From assembly GCF_013410375.1 (NCBI RefSeq), contig NZ_JACCFL010000001.1:1488001-1552000 (forward strand): a stretch of 64,000 nt of DNA, in the 5' to 3' direction. The DNA is from Leifsonia shinshuensis (GTDB taxonomy: Bacteria > Actinomycetota > Actinomycetes > Actinomycetales > Microbacteriaceae). This document shows positions 37,701 through 47,132 of this stretch, in pieces (positions within the stretch are counted from its first letter, which is position 1; the number at the start of each line of letters is the position of its first letter). The notes beneath the pieces are model-generated. The model searched no databases. It had not been told where the DNA came from and worked only from the letters and a program-made list of their open reading frames with translations. The position numbers and the translations under genes are program-made.

Positions 37701-38120
37701 CTACGTCGGGGTGCCGGCGTAGCCCGGCATGCTCATGACCGAGAAGAACAGCACGAGCCAGACGATGAAGAACAGCGCGACGAAGGCGATCCCCACGTAG
37801 CCGATGATGAGGCCGGCCAGCGCCATCCCGCGGCCCGCCTCCCCGGTGCGCTTGATCTGCGACAGCGCGATGTGCCCGGTGATGACCGCGACGATGCTCA
37901 CGGCGAACGCCGAGACCAGCGAGACGATCGCCAGGACGTTCGTGCGCGGCGCCGGCGGAGAGGCGTACGGGTACGGCGGCTGGGCCTGGCCGTACTGCGC
38001 CTGCCCGTACGGGGCCTGGCCGTACTGCGGTTGCACGTACGGGGCCCGGCCGTACTGCTGCTGGCCGTACTGCGGCCCGCCGTCGGGCTGCCGGCCTCCC
38101 GGCTGGTCGTCGTGGGACAT
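37701..38120 (-). CDS. DUF4190-type membrane protein with QYGQ repeats
   Basis: The 139-residue product has a cytosolic N-terminus made of tyrosine/glutamine/proline repeats (QYGQ, PYGQ; about residues 10-55) and two transmembrane helices (about 62-85 and 100-130) separated by [22 protein letters not shown], the hallmark of DUF4190. The ATG at 38120 has GAGGAG upstream. Function unknown. Confidence 0.85.
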   Translation of the reverse strand: MSHDDQPGGRQPDGGPQYGQQQYGRAPYVQPQYGQAPYGQAQYGQAQPPYPYASPPAPRTNVLAIVSLVSAFAVSIVAVITGHIALSQIKRTGEAGRGMALAGLIIGYVGIAFVALFFIVWLVLFFSVMSMPGYAGTPT

Positions 38121-38198
38121 CGGGCTCCTCGCTCTGTCACAGTCAGAGCGTAGCGGGCCGCTGCCCGGCGCCGCCGTCACCAGACCGGGGGCGGTGGG

Positions 38199-39503
38199 TC
38201 ACACCTTCGAGCGCCAGTCGTCCTCGTCGTCGTCCTCGTCGAGTCCGGCGGCGCTGCGGATCACCGGGATGCTCATCGTCTCCGTCGGCGGGCCGACGAC
38301 CGTGGCCTCGTCGCGGCGGTGCCGCAGGATGTCGTTGATGTACGACGTCAGCGCCTCCGCCAGCGGGACGTCGCGGCCCTCCGCCTGCGACATGAACCAG
38401 CGGTGCTCCAGGAGTTGGTGGAAGACCTCCGCCGGCTCCAGCTTGCCCTTCAGGTCGGCCGGGATGGCGCGGACCACCGGCTCGAAGACGCGCATCAGCC
38501 ACTCGTGGGCCATCGCCTCCTCGTCCAGCCCGCGCTTGCCGAGCGTCGCCGAATACGAGTCCAGGTCGTTGAGGAGGCGGCGCGCCTGGTTCTCGCCGGT
38601 GTCGAGGCCGGTCAGGCGCAGCAGACGGCGGGAGTGGTGGCCGGCGTCCACGACCTTCGGCTGGATGCGGACGGTGGTGCCCTCGTCCGAGGTCTTGATC
38701 GCCAGCTCCTCGATGTCGAAGCCGAGCTCGTTCAGGCGCTCGACCCGCTGGCTGATCCGCCAGCGCTCCGACGACGAGAACGACTCGCTGCCGGTCAGCT
38801 CCTTCCAGAGCGAGCGGTAGGCGGCGACGATCCCGTTCGACACCTTGATCGGGTCGAGCTCCTCGTCGACGCGGCCGCCGGCCTCGAGATCCATCAGCTC
38901 GCCCGCGATGTTGACGCGGGCGATCTCCAGGTCGTTCTCGCGCTGGCCGTTCGACAGGCCGCCGTCGTAGAGCTGGCCGGTCTCCGCGTCCACCAGGTAG
39001 GCGGCGAAGGCGCCGGCGTCGCGCCGGAACAGCGTGTTCGAGAGCGACACGTCGCCCCAGAAGAAGCCGACGATGTGCAGCCGGACCAGCAGCACGGCCA
39101 GGGCGTCCACCAGGCGGGTGGCGGTGTCGGGGCGCAGCGTCTGCGAGAACAGCGCGCGGTAGGGGAGCGAGAACTTGAGGTGCCGGGTGACCAGCGCCGC
39201 GTTCAGGGCGCCCCCGTCGTCGTCGGTGCGGTTCTTGATGACCGCGACGGGATCGACGCACGGGACGTCGAGGCGCTGCAGCGTGCGCAGCATCTCGTAC
39301 TCGCGCTGCGCCATCTCCGCCGTCGTCTCCTTGATGGCGATGACGTAGCCGGACATGTTCGCGAACCGGACCAGGTGCCGGCTGATGCCCTTCGGCAGCA
39401 GGGCGATGTGCTCGTTCGACCACTGCTCGAGCGGGATGTTCCAGGGCAGATCGAGCAGTGCGGGATCGACGGTCGCCGCGGTGATGTTGACAGAGCCGGC
39501 CAT
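38199..39503 (-). CDS. DUF4032 domain protein (kinase-like fold)
   Basis: The 434-residue soluble protein matches actinobacterial DUF4032 proteins, with a lipopolysaccharide-kinase-like core: VRFANMSGYVIAIKETTAEMAQREYEML-type lysine/glutamate pair (partly quoted) and a catalytic-loop-like GFFWGDVSLSNTLFRRD. The C-terminus is acidic (DEDDDEDDW). Substrate unknown. ATG at 39503 has GGAAGGCG upstream. A terminator separates it from the ATPase gene. Confidence 0.8.
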   Translation of the reverse strand: MAGSVNITAATVDPALLDLPWNIPLEQWSNEHIALLPKGISRHLVRFANMSGYVIAIKETTAEMAQREYEMLRTLQRLDVPCVDPVAVIKNRTDDDGGALNAALVTRHLKFSLPYRALFSQTLRPDTATRLVDALAVLLVRLHIVGFFWGDVSLSNTLFRRDAGAFAAYLVDAETGQLYDGGLSNGQRENDLEIARVNIAGELMDLEAGGRVDEELDPIKVSNGIVAAYRSLWKELTGSESFSSSERWRISQRVERLNELGFDIEELAIKTSDEGTTVRIQPKVVDAGHHSRRLLRLTGLDTGENQARRLLNDLDSYSATLGKRGLDEEAMAHEWLMRVFEPVVRAIPADLKGKLEPAEVFHQLLEHRWFMSQAEGRDVPLAEALTSYINDILRHRRDEATVVGPPTETMSIPVIRSAAGLDEDDDEDDWRSKV

Positions 39504-39538
39504 GTTGGCGCCTTCCAGGGACAGGTGGGGGCGGAAAG

Positions 39539-39576
39539 CACTCTGCCGCAGTCCGGGCACGGACTGCGGCAGAGTG
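39539..39576 (-). terminator. Terminator after the sugar ABC ATPase gene
   Basis: CACTCTGCCGCAGTCCG (39539-39555) pairs perfectly over 17 bp with CGGACTGCGGCAGAGTG (39560-39576), loop GGCA. On the minus strand a short CTTT stretch follows. Confidence 0.82.
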
Positions 39577-39595
39577 AGGATTCGCTCCGTCGACC

Positions 39596-40690
<1,095 letters not shown>

Positions 40691-41027
40691 TTTTCTTTTG
40701 TCTCCTTCACCGGCAGGTACGTGCCGGACGATCCGTTGTGAATGGAATAGACGTGGCGTCGACGTCCAAGGGCGTCGATGCCACGACCCCCATAGTAAGG
40801 CATCCGGAGCGCACCTCTTACCACCGCCTGAGCGGGCGCCGGCGCCGGCCGCCGTCCCGCACTCGGGGGGCAACGTGCAGGTGGTGCTCGGGACGTCAGC
40901 GGGGTATGTCTGGTCTATTCCCAGACTGCCGCAATATGGTCGTCTGGTCGCGTCTGCTCACGCACACCCGGCAGCACGTCCCCCCGCGTGCCGCGTCGCC
41001 TACCCTGAGAGCCGATTTTCCACGAAC
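40691..41027. other. Divergent promoter interval, no gene
   Basis: These 337 bp separate msiK (minus) and the DsbA-like gene (plus). A small hairpin CCGGCA/TGCCGG lies in the msiK leader near 40711-40728. TACCCT near 41001 could be a -10 element for the plus-strand gene. No other gene or operator stands out. Confidence 0.5.
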
Positions 41028-41936
41028 ATGAGTTCCATCAACGACCCGGACGAGAGCCGCAGCGGCGATGTCCGCGCGGCCGCGCGGGAGAAGGCCCGCC
41101 AGCTCCGCACCAGCCAGCAGCGCAAGGACCGCAGGAACAAGACCCTGCTGACCGGCGGCATCCTGATCGGCGTCGTCGCGATCGCGGCCATCGTCGCCGT
41201 CGTCATCATGGGTGCGATCCGCCCGACCGTCCCCGGCCCGAAGAATATGGCGAGCGACGGCGTGGTCGTCGGCTCCGGCCTGACGGTCAAGGCGACCCCG
41301 GCGCTCGCGGCCGACGCGAAGCCGGTCGCCAGCACCCCCGACCCGAACGGCAGCGCCGTCGACATCCGCATCTACGCGGACTACCTGTGCAAGCTGTGCG
41401 GCGAGTTCCAGCGCACCAACCTGAAGCAGCTGCAGCCGCTCGTGAAGGACGGCGCCGTGACGGTCGAGATGCACCCGGTCGCGATCTACACCAGCCACTC
41501 CGCCGGGACCCGCTACTCGCTGCGCGCCGCGAACGCGGCGGCGTGCGTCGCCAACTACGCTCCGAAGTCGTTCTGGGCGTTCAACGAGGCGCTGTTCGCG
41601 AACCAGCCGGCCGAGGGCGGCCCCGGGCTGACCGACGACGAGCTGAAGAAGCGCGCGGAAGCGTCCGGCGCCTCCCCGTCGGACATCGACTCGTGCATCG
41701 ACGACGGGCGGTTCAAGACCTGGGTCGGCGCGGCCAGCGATCGCGCGCTCAGTGGCCCCATCCCGAACTCCTCCGTCAAGAAGATGACGAACGCGCTGCT
41801 CGTGCTGGTCAACGGCAAGCCGTACACCGGCTCGCTGACCAACGCGGACGACTTCAAGGCGTTCATCCTGCAGGCGCAGGGCGACGAGTACTCGTCGACC
41901 TCGACGCCCACGCCGTCGCCGAGCGCGGGGAGCTGA
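41028..41936 (+). CDS. Membrane-anchored DsbA-like thioredoxin-fold protein
   Basis: The 302-residue product has a basic cytosolic N-terminus, one transmembrane anchor (about 40-64) and an extracytoplasmic DsbA/thioredoxin_4 domain (about 110-285) with the redox motif Cys-Lys-Leu-Cys (YLCKLCGEF) and a later VNGKPYTG cis-proline-like region. It probably forms or rearranges disulfides in exported proteins. The C-terminus is Ser/Thr/Pro-rich. Confidence 0.87.
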   Translation: MSSINDPDESRSGDVRAAAREKARQLRTSQQRKDRRNKTLLTGGILIGVVAIAAIVAVVIMGAIRPTVPGPKNMASDGVVVGSGLTVKATPALAADAKPVASTPDPNGSAVDIRIYADYLCKLCGEFQRTNLKQLQPLVKDGAVTVEMHPVAIYTSHSAGTRYSLRAANAAACVANYAPKSFWAFNEALFANQPAEGGPGLTDDELKKRAEASGASPSDIDSCIDDGRFKTWVGAASDRALSGPIPNSSVKKMTNALLVLVNGKPYTGSLTNADDFKAFILQAQGDEYSSTSTPTPSPSAGS

Positions 41937-41957
41937 CCGGCTTCCGGCGCCGAAGGG

Positions 41958-41996
41958 CGCCCGTCGCGCATCCCCTAGGATGGTTCGCGACGGGCG
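41958..41996 (+). terminator. Hairpin terminator after the DsbA-like gene
   Basis: CGCCCGTCGCG (41958-41968) pairs with CGCGACGGGCG (41986-41996), and an inner CATCC/GGATG stem extends it. It lies just before the tRNA gene. Confidence 0.6.
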
Positions 41997-42009
41997 TCCG
42001 TCAGTTTCC

Positions 42010-42085
42010 GCCGACTTAGCTCAGCTGGTAGAGCACTCGCCTTGTAAGCGAGCGGTCGCGAGTTCGAACCTCGCAGTCGGCTCCA
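42010..42085 (+). tRNA. tRNA-Thr (anticodon UGU)
   Basis: A complete 76-nt cloverleaf with encoded CCA: acceptor GCCGACT/AGTCGGC, D-arm GCTC/GAGC, anticodon stem CTCGC/GCGAG with loop CTTGTAA (anticodon TGT at 42043-42045), T-arm GCGAG/CTCGC with TTCGAAC. Confidence 0.97.
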
Positions 42086-42167
42086 TCCGTCCTCTCCGGC
42101 TCCGTGTCCATCGCCGCGTGCCATCGTGCGTGCGCGTGCTCGCCCGTGCCGTCATGCTCCCGCGTGC

Positions 42168-42237
42168 TTGCCGGGCATCGTCGCACCCTCTATCCTGATT
42201 GTGCGGTATCCGAATCAGGTGTTCGGATATAGAACAC
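42168..42237 (+). promoter_or_regulatory. Promoter and two overlapping palindromic operators for the aromatic hydroxylase
   Basis: TTGCCG (42168-42173) and TATCCT (42191-42196) are 17 bp apart. Right after the predicted start site lie TATCCGAA/TTCGGATA (42207-42214 and 42222-42229) and GTGTTC/GAACAC (42219-42224 and 42232-42237); each has a seven-base centre. The IclR-type regulator encoded just downstream is the likely binder, and placement suggests repression. Confidence 0.6.
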
Positions 42238-42267
42238 GTGATCACGACGATGTGAGGAGCCTCCCCA

Positions 42268-44169
42268 ATGCAGTTCCACCACCACGGCTACGTGTCCGGC
42301 GAACCCCATGTGCTGCCCGCGGCCGGGCCGGCCTGGTCTCCCGAGCTGCCGGAGGTCATGGACGTGCTCGTCGTCGGCTCCGGGCCCGCGGGAATGGTCG
42401 CCGCCGCGCAGCTCGCGCAGTTCCCCGGCGTCAGCACGCGGCTCGTGGAGCGGCGCGGCGGCCGGCTCGAGATCGGCCAGGCCGACGGCATCCAGGCCCG
42501 CAGCGTCGAGACCTTCCAGGCGTTCGGCTTCGCGGAGCGGATCACCGCTGAGGCGTACCGGATCACCGAGATGGCGTTCTGGAAGCCGGACCCGGCCGAC
42601 CCGACCCGGATCGTCCGGGCGGCGCGGGCGGCGGACGACCCCACCGGGATCAGCGAGTTCCCGCACCTGATCGTGAACCAGGCGCGGGTGCTCGACTACT
42701 TCAGAGAGTTCATGACCAACGGTCCGACCCGGATGCGGCCAGATTACGGCTGGGAGTTCCGCGGCCTCCGCGTCGAGGACGCGGGGGAGTACCCGGTCGT
42801 CGTCACGCTCGCGCGCACGGTGGGTGAGAACGCGGGCGAGGAGCGGGTCGTGCGCGCCAAGTACGTCGTCGGCGCCGACGGCGCGCGCAGCACGGTGCGC
42901 GAGTCGATCGGCTGCACGCTCGCGGGAGACCAGGCCAACCACGCCTGGGGCGTGATGGACGTGCTCGCGGTCACCGACTTCCCGGACATCCGCACCAAGT
43001 GCTCGATCCAGTCGGAGTACGGCAACATCCTGCTCATCCCACGCGAGGGCGGCTACCTGTTCCGGATGTACGTGGACCTCGGCTCCGTCCCCGACGACGA
43101 CCACGGCGCGGTGCGGCAGACGAGCATCGAGCAGATCATCGCGAAGGCGAACGAGATCCTGCACCCGTACACGCTCGACGTGCGCAACGTCGCCTGGCAC
43201 AGCGTCTACGAGGTCGGCCACCGGCTGACCGACCGCTTCGACGACATCCCGGTCGACGTGCTCGGCTCGCGCACGCCGCGGGTCTTCATCGCGGGCGACG
43301 CCTGCCACACGCACAGCGCGAAGGCCGGCCAGGGGATGAACGTCTCCATCCAGGACGGCTTCAACCTGGGCTGGAAGCTCGGCCACGTGCTGCAGGGCCG
43401 CAGCCCCGAGTCGCTGCTGGCGACCTACTCCGCGGAGCGGCACGTCGTCGCCAAGAACCTGATCGACTTCGACAAGGAGTGGTCGACGCTGATGGCCACC
43501 AGGCCGGAGGATCTGAAGGACCCGTCCGAGCTGGAGGACTTCTACGTGCGCACGGCGGAGTTCCCCGCCGGGTTCCTCACCGAGTACGCGCCGTCCCTGA
43601 TCGTCGCGGAGCCGGCGCACCAGGGGCTCGCGACCGGGTTCCCGATCGGCAAGCGCTTCAAGTCGCCGATCGTGGAGCGCGTCTGCGACACCAACCCGGT
43701 CCACCTCGGGCACCACGCCACGGCCGACGGGCGCTGGCGGATCTACGTGTTCGCCGACGCGGCGCCCGCGGGCGACGGGACCCTGGTCCCGGAGTTCGCG
43801 GACTGGCTCACGACCTCGGCGGCCTCCCCGCTCGCCGCGACGCCGCGCGACGGCGACATCGACGCCTGGTTCGACGTGAAGGTCGTCTACCAGCAGGACC
43901 ACACCGGCGTCGACCTCGGCCGGGTGCCGGAGGCGTTCCTGCCGCGGACCGGGCCGTTCGACCTCATCGACTACGAGAAGGTGTACGCGGCGGCGCCGGG
44001 CGACGACGTCTTCGGCGCGCGCGGCATCGACCGGGACGGCGCGATCGTCGTGGTGCGGCCGGACCAGTACGTCGCGAACGTCCTGCCGCTCGCCGGGTAC
44101 GAGGAGCTGGGCGCCTTCTTCGCGCCGATCCTGGCGGTGCGGGACTCCGCCCCGGCGGCGGCCGTCTGA
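42268..44169 (+). CDS. FAD-dependent aromatic hydroxylase (phenol 2-monooxygenase / 3-hydroxybenzoate 4-monooxygenase type)
   Basis: The 633-residue flavoprotein hydroxylates an aromatic ring using NAD(P)H and O2. It has the N-terminal FAD dinucleotide fold (VVGSGPAGMVAAAQLA), the DG motif (VVGADGARSTVRESIG), the FAD ribityl motif (VFIAGDACHTHSAKAGQGMN) and a C-terminal thioredoxin-like domain typical of the large phenol hydroxylase/MobA group. Length fits that group. Substrate cannot be fixed; the IclR gene next door supports aromatic catabolism. No ring-cleavage gene is in the window. Confidence 0.88.
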   Translation: MQFHHHGYVSGEPHVLPAAGPAWSPELPEVMDVLVVGSGPAGMVAAAQLAQFPGVSTRLVERRGGRLEIGQADGIQARSVETFQAFGFAERITAEAYRITEMAFWKPDPADPTRIVRAARAADDPTGISEFPHLIVNQARVLDYFREFMTNGPTRMRPDYGWEFRGLRVEDAGEYPVVVTLARTVGENAGEERVVRAKYVVGADGARSTVRESIGCTLAGDQANHAWGVMDVLAVTDFPDIRTKCSIQSEYGNILLIPREGGYLFRMYVDLGSVPDDDHGAVRQTSIEQIIAKANEILHPYTLDVRNVAWHSVYEVGHRLTDRFDDIPVDVLGSRTPRVFIAGDACHTHSAKAGQGMNVSIQDGFNLGWKLGHVLQGRSPESLLATYSAERHVVAKNLIDFDKEWSTLMATRPEDLKDPSELEDFYVRTAEFPAGFLTEYAPSLIVAEPAHQGLATGFPIGKRFKSPIVERVCDTNPVHLGHHATADGRWRIYVFADAAPAGDGTLVPEFADWLTTSAASPLAATPRDGDIDAWFDVKVVYQQDHTGVDLGRVPEAFLPRTGPFDLIDYEKVYAAAPGDDVFGARGIDRDGAIVVVRPDQYVANVLPLAGYEELGAFFAPILAVRDSAPAAAV

Positions 44170-44173
44170 CCGG

Positions 44174-44209
44174 GGTCGCCGGCGGGCTCAGCGGAGCTCG
44201 CCGGCGACC
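44174..44209 (+). terminator. Terminator at the 3' end of the hydroxylase gene
   Basis: GGTCGCCGGCG (44174-44184) pairs with CGCCGGCGACC (44199-44209), followed by GTTTCGG. It overlaps the last codons of the convergent iclR gene. Confidence 0.55.
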
Positions 44210-44934
44210 GTTTCGGCGGCGCGGGCCAGCCGCGCGCCGATCGCGGCGACATCGCGGCCGTTCGCCACGTACACGACGGCGAGGGCGGCGAGCGGCTGCC
44301 CGTGCACCACGAGCGGGACGGCGACGGACGCCAGGCCGGGGATGACCTCGTCGTGGCTGGTCGCGTAGCCGCGTCCCCGCGCCTCCACCGCCTCGTCGCG
44401 CGGATGGCCGTCCGGCAGCTCGGCCCACTGCGGCTCGGTGAGCACCGACTGGAGGGCGATGCCCGGGGCTCCCGTGGTGACCGGATGCCGCGTTCCCGGC
44501 CGCTGGGCGACGGCGGCGTGCGCGTGCGAGGGCTCGATGCTGACCAGAGTGACGACCTCGCCGCGGTCGAGGACGGCGAGGAACGCCGTCATCCCGAGCT
44601 CGTTGGCCACCGCGCCCAGCTCCGGCACGGCGGCGGACTGGAGGTCGCGCGACACCGACCGGGCGAGCGTCGCCATGCGCGGCCCGAGCAGCGCGGCGCC
44701 CGCGGGGTTGCGCACGACGAGGCCGTGATCCTCCAGGGTGCGGAGGATGCGGTACACGATCGACCGGTGCACGCCGAGCGCGGCGGCGAGCTCGGCGATG
44801 GTGAGCGGGCGGTCCGCGTCGGCCAGCGCCTCCAGCACGCGGATGCCGCGCGAGAGGGTCTGCGAGTGCGGGGCGGGCGTGCCGGGGGCGCCGGTGGCCT
44901 CCGGTGCGCCCGCGTCGTCAGGTGTGCTCGCCAT
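44188..44934 (-). CDS. IclR-family transcriptional regulator
   Basis: The 248-residue protein has an N-terminal winged helix (LSRGIRVLEALADA, LTIAELAAALGVHRSIVYRI; about 30-90) and a C-terminal IclR effector domain (about 110-245). It converges on the hydroxylase gene and probably controls it through the palindromes at 42207-42237. ATG at 44934 is used; an ATG 18 bp upstream is possible. The first 25 residues are Ala/Pro-rich. Confidence 0.88.
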   Translation of the reverse strand: MASTPDDAGAPEATGAPGTPAPHSQTLSRGIRVLEALADADRPLTIAELAAALGVHRSIVYRILRTLEDHGLVVRNPAGAALLGPRMATLARSVSRDLQSAAVPELGAVANELGMTAFLAVLDRGEVVTLVSIEPSHAHAAVAQRPGTRHPVTTGAPGIALQSVLTEPQWAELPDGHPRDEAVEARGRGYATSHDEVIPGLASVAVPLVVHGQPLAALAVVYVANGRDVAAIGARLARAAETVAGELR

Positions 44935-44990
44935 GCGCCCATTCTTTCGCATCCCGCGCGGGGAGGCCGCCGGCGCTCAGCGACCCGCGG

Positions 44991-46994
44991 TCAGCCCGCC
45001 GCGGCGAACGCCCGGGAGTAGGCCCAGCGCGGCTGACTCGTCCCGGAGCACATGTAGGCCGGGATCCCCGACGCGCACGGCTGGTCGCGGGTCAGCTCCC
45101 ACCAGCTCAGGCCGGCGAGGCCGTTGGCCTTCGCGTACCGTCCGACCGTGGCGGCGTCAGTCAGGGTGAACAGTTCGCCCGTGTCGTTCAGCCCGGGCAT
45201 CGGTGTCACCGCGACGAGGCCGAGCCGCTGGGCGTCGGTCCAGGACGCGTAGGCGGCGACGCCCTTCAGCTGCGCGGCGGCGGAGGTTGCCGCGTCGATC
45301 GCGGCCTTCCCCATGTCGGTGACGCCGGTGCCGTAGTCCATGGTCATCAGGTTCACCGCGGACAGCTGAACGCCCGCCGCGGTGAACTCGGCGATCGTGC
45401 GGAGGCCGCTGGCGAGCAGGCCGTACGGCATCACGGGGAGGGTGAGCGTCACCTGGAGTGGGTGGCCCGTGCCGGCGCGCTGGCGCTGCAGGGCGGCGAC
45501 CGCGGCCGCGCGGCGGACATTCGAGGCGGAGTCGGAGACGTCGGCGCCCTCGATGTCGAAGTCGACCCGATCGAGCGCGAAGCGCGACACCACCGTGCCG
45601 TAGGCGGCGAGGAGCTTGGCGGGATCGGTGCAGACCCGGGCGAGCTCGTCGTTCGCGGCGCCGCCGAACGACGCCACGACGCGGCCGCCCGTGGCCTGGA
45701 ACGCGGTCACGTCCGCCCGGAAGTCCTGGCTGCCGCCGATCGTGTACGCGGTGTACCCGGCCCAGGTGGGCGAGCAGGCGCTGCTGCGGTCGGCGACGAC
45801 GAACGCCGCGGTGACCGCGCGCACACCCGCCGACGAAGCGAACGAGGTGAGGTCGGCGGTGGGCCAGAGGCCGAGGTCGACGTACGGCGCGATGAGGAGA
45901 CCGGAGGCGCCGGGCGCCGGGGTCGGGGTGGGCGTCGGGGTCGGTGTGGGGGTCGGCGTCGGGGTGGGCGTGGGCGTGGGCGTCGGGCCGGGCGCCGGGG
46001 CCGCGCCGCCGTTGATCGAGCACGGCAGGTTCGCGCCGACGACGCGGCAGCCGGTCGGCACGAGCGGCGCGCCCGCGGCTTTGCTGGAGGTGAGTCCGAA
46101 GGTCGCGGTCCCTCCGGGCGCGAGCGTGGTGGCGTACGACGGCGCCGTCACGGTGAAGCCATCGCCCGAGGTCGCGGCTGTGCCGTCCCAGAGGCTGACG
46201 ACGCCGTCGGCGGTCGTGAACGCGACTTGCCACGGCGACAGCGTCGTGGCGGACGCGTTGGCAACCGCGACCGAGGACTGGAAGCCGGCGGTCCACTCGG
46301 AGGTGACCGTCCAGGTGACGGCGAGGCCGGCGCCGGGCGCGGCGGTGGGGGTGGGCGTCGGAGCCGGCGTCGGAGTGGGTGCCGGGCTCGGGGTCGCCGT
46401 GGCCGTGGGGGCCGGAGTCGGAGTCGGCGTCGTGGCTCCGCCACCGGTCGGGCCTCCGTTCACCGCGCACGGCACACTCACTCCGGCCGGGAGCCCGACG
46501 ATCGTGCACGAGGCGGGCACGATCGCGGCGTTGCCCGCGCGGGTGGCGGTCAGTCCGAACGCGGCGGACGCGCCCGGGGCGAGGGCGGTCGCCCACGACG
46601 GCGCGCCGACGGTAAGGGTCCCCGCGGGGGAGGCGACGGCGACGGCCGACCAGATGCTCACGAGCGCGTGCGGGAAGTCGAACCGCACCTGCCACGGCTT
46701 CAGGGTCGTGCCGGTCCCGTTCGCGACCGTGACCGCCGACTGGAAGCCGGTGGTCCAGGAGTTCGCGGTGGTCCAGGTGACGTCCACCCGCGGCGTCGCG
46801 GCGGCCAGCGCACCGGAGGTCGCGATCGCGCCCGTCCCGAGGAGGCCGGCGACGGCGAGTGCGGCGACGACGGCCTGCCGCCGGTGCGCGGTGCGGCGGC
46901 CGGGACGGAACGGACCGAGCAGCCGGCGCAGCGCCGCCCGGACTCGGTGACCGGTCGCCCGGTGGCGTGCGGGACGGGACGCTGACTCGGGCAT
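44991..46994 (-). CDS. Secreted GH18 chitinase-like enzyme with two CBM2 modules
   Basis: The 667-residue protein has a long N-region signal peptide (hydrophobic core about 40-62), two family-2 carbohydrate-binding modules (about 68-175 and 222-330, each with two cysteines and conserved Trp), proline/threonine linkers, and a C-terminal GH18 domain (about 365-665). The catalytic DxxDxDxE motif is intact (DRVDFDIE, near residue 482). It probably cleaves chitin or related beta-1,4 glycans. The linkers are encoded by hexamer-like tandem repeats. Minus strand, monocistronic. Confidence 0.9.
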   Translation of the reverse strand: MPESASRPARHRATGHRVRAALRRLLGPFRPGRRTAHRRQAVVAALAVAGLLGTGAIATSGALAAATPRVDVTWTTANSWTTGFQSAVTVANGTGTTLKPWQVRFDFPHALVSIWSAVAVASPAGTLTVGAPSWATALAPGASAAFGLTATRAGNAAIVPASCTIVGLPAGVSVPCAVNGGPTGGGATTPTPTPAPTATATPSPAPTPTPAPTPTPTAAPGAGLAVTWTVTSEWTAGFQSSVAVANASATTLSPWQVAFTTADGVVSLWDGTAATSGDGFTVTAPSYATTLAPGGTATFGLTSSKAAGAPLVPTGCRVVGANLPCSINGGAAPAPGPTPTPTPTPTPTPTPTPTPTPTPAPGASGLLIAPYVDLGLWPTADLTSFASSAGVRAVTAAFVVADRSSACSPTWAGYTAYTIGGSQDFRADVTAFQATGGRVVASFGGAANDELARVCTDPAKLLAAYGTVVSRFALDRVDFDIEGADVSDSASNVRRAAAVAALQRQRAGTGHPLQVTLTLPVMPYGLLASGLRTIAEFTAAGVQLSAVNLMTMDYGTGVTDMGKAAIDAATSAAAQLKGVAAYASWTDAQRLGLVAVTPMPGLNDTGELFTLTDAATVGRYAKANGLAGLSWWELTRDQPCASGIPAYMCSGTSQPRWAYSRAFAAAG

Positions 46995-47132
46995 GGCACT
47001 CCTGACGACTTACGACGGAACAGCGAAGGGAGGTACGTGAGTCACTATCGGCCACCGCGCCGGATCGGTCAGCGATCCGCGGGGGAGTGTCGTGGGGAGT
47101 CGTCGCGCCGGCCGGGCCGGGCTACCGACCCG

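Noticed and set aside
45900..46000. Regular short repeats considered as a CRISPR array
   Set aside because: They are contiguous hexamer-like units coding for a Pro-Thr linker, with no unique spacers. No CRISPR array was seen in the window.
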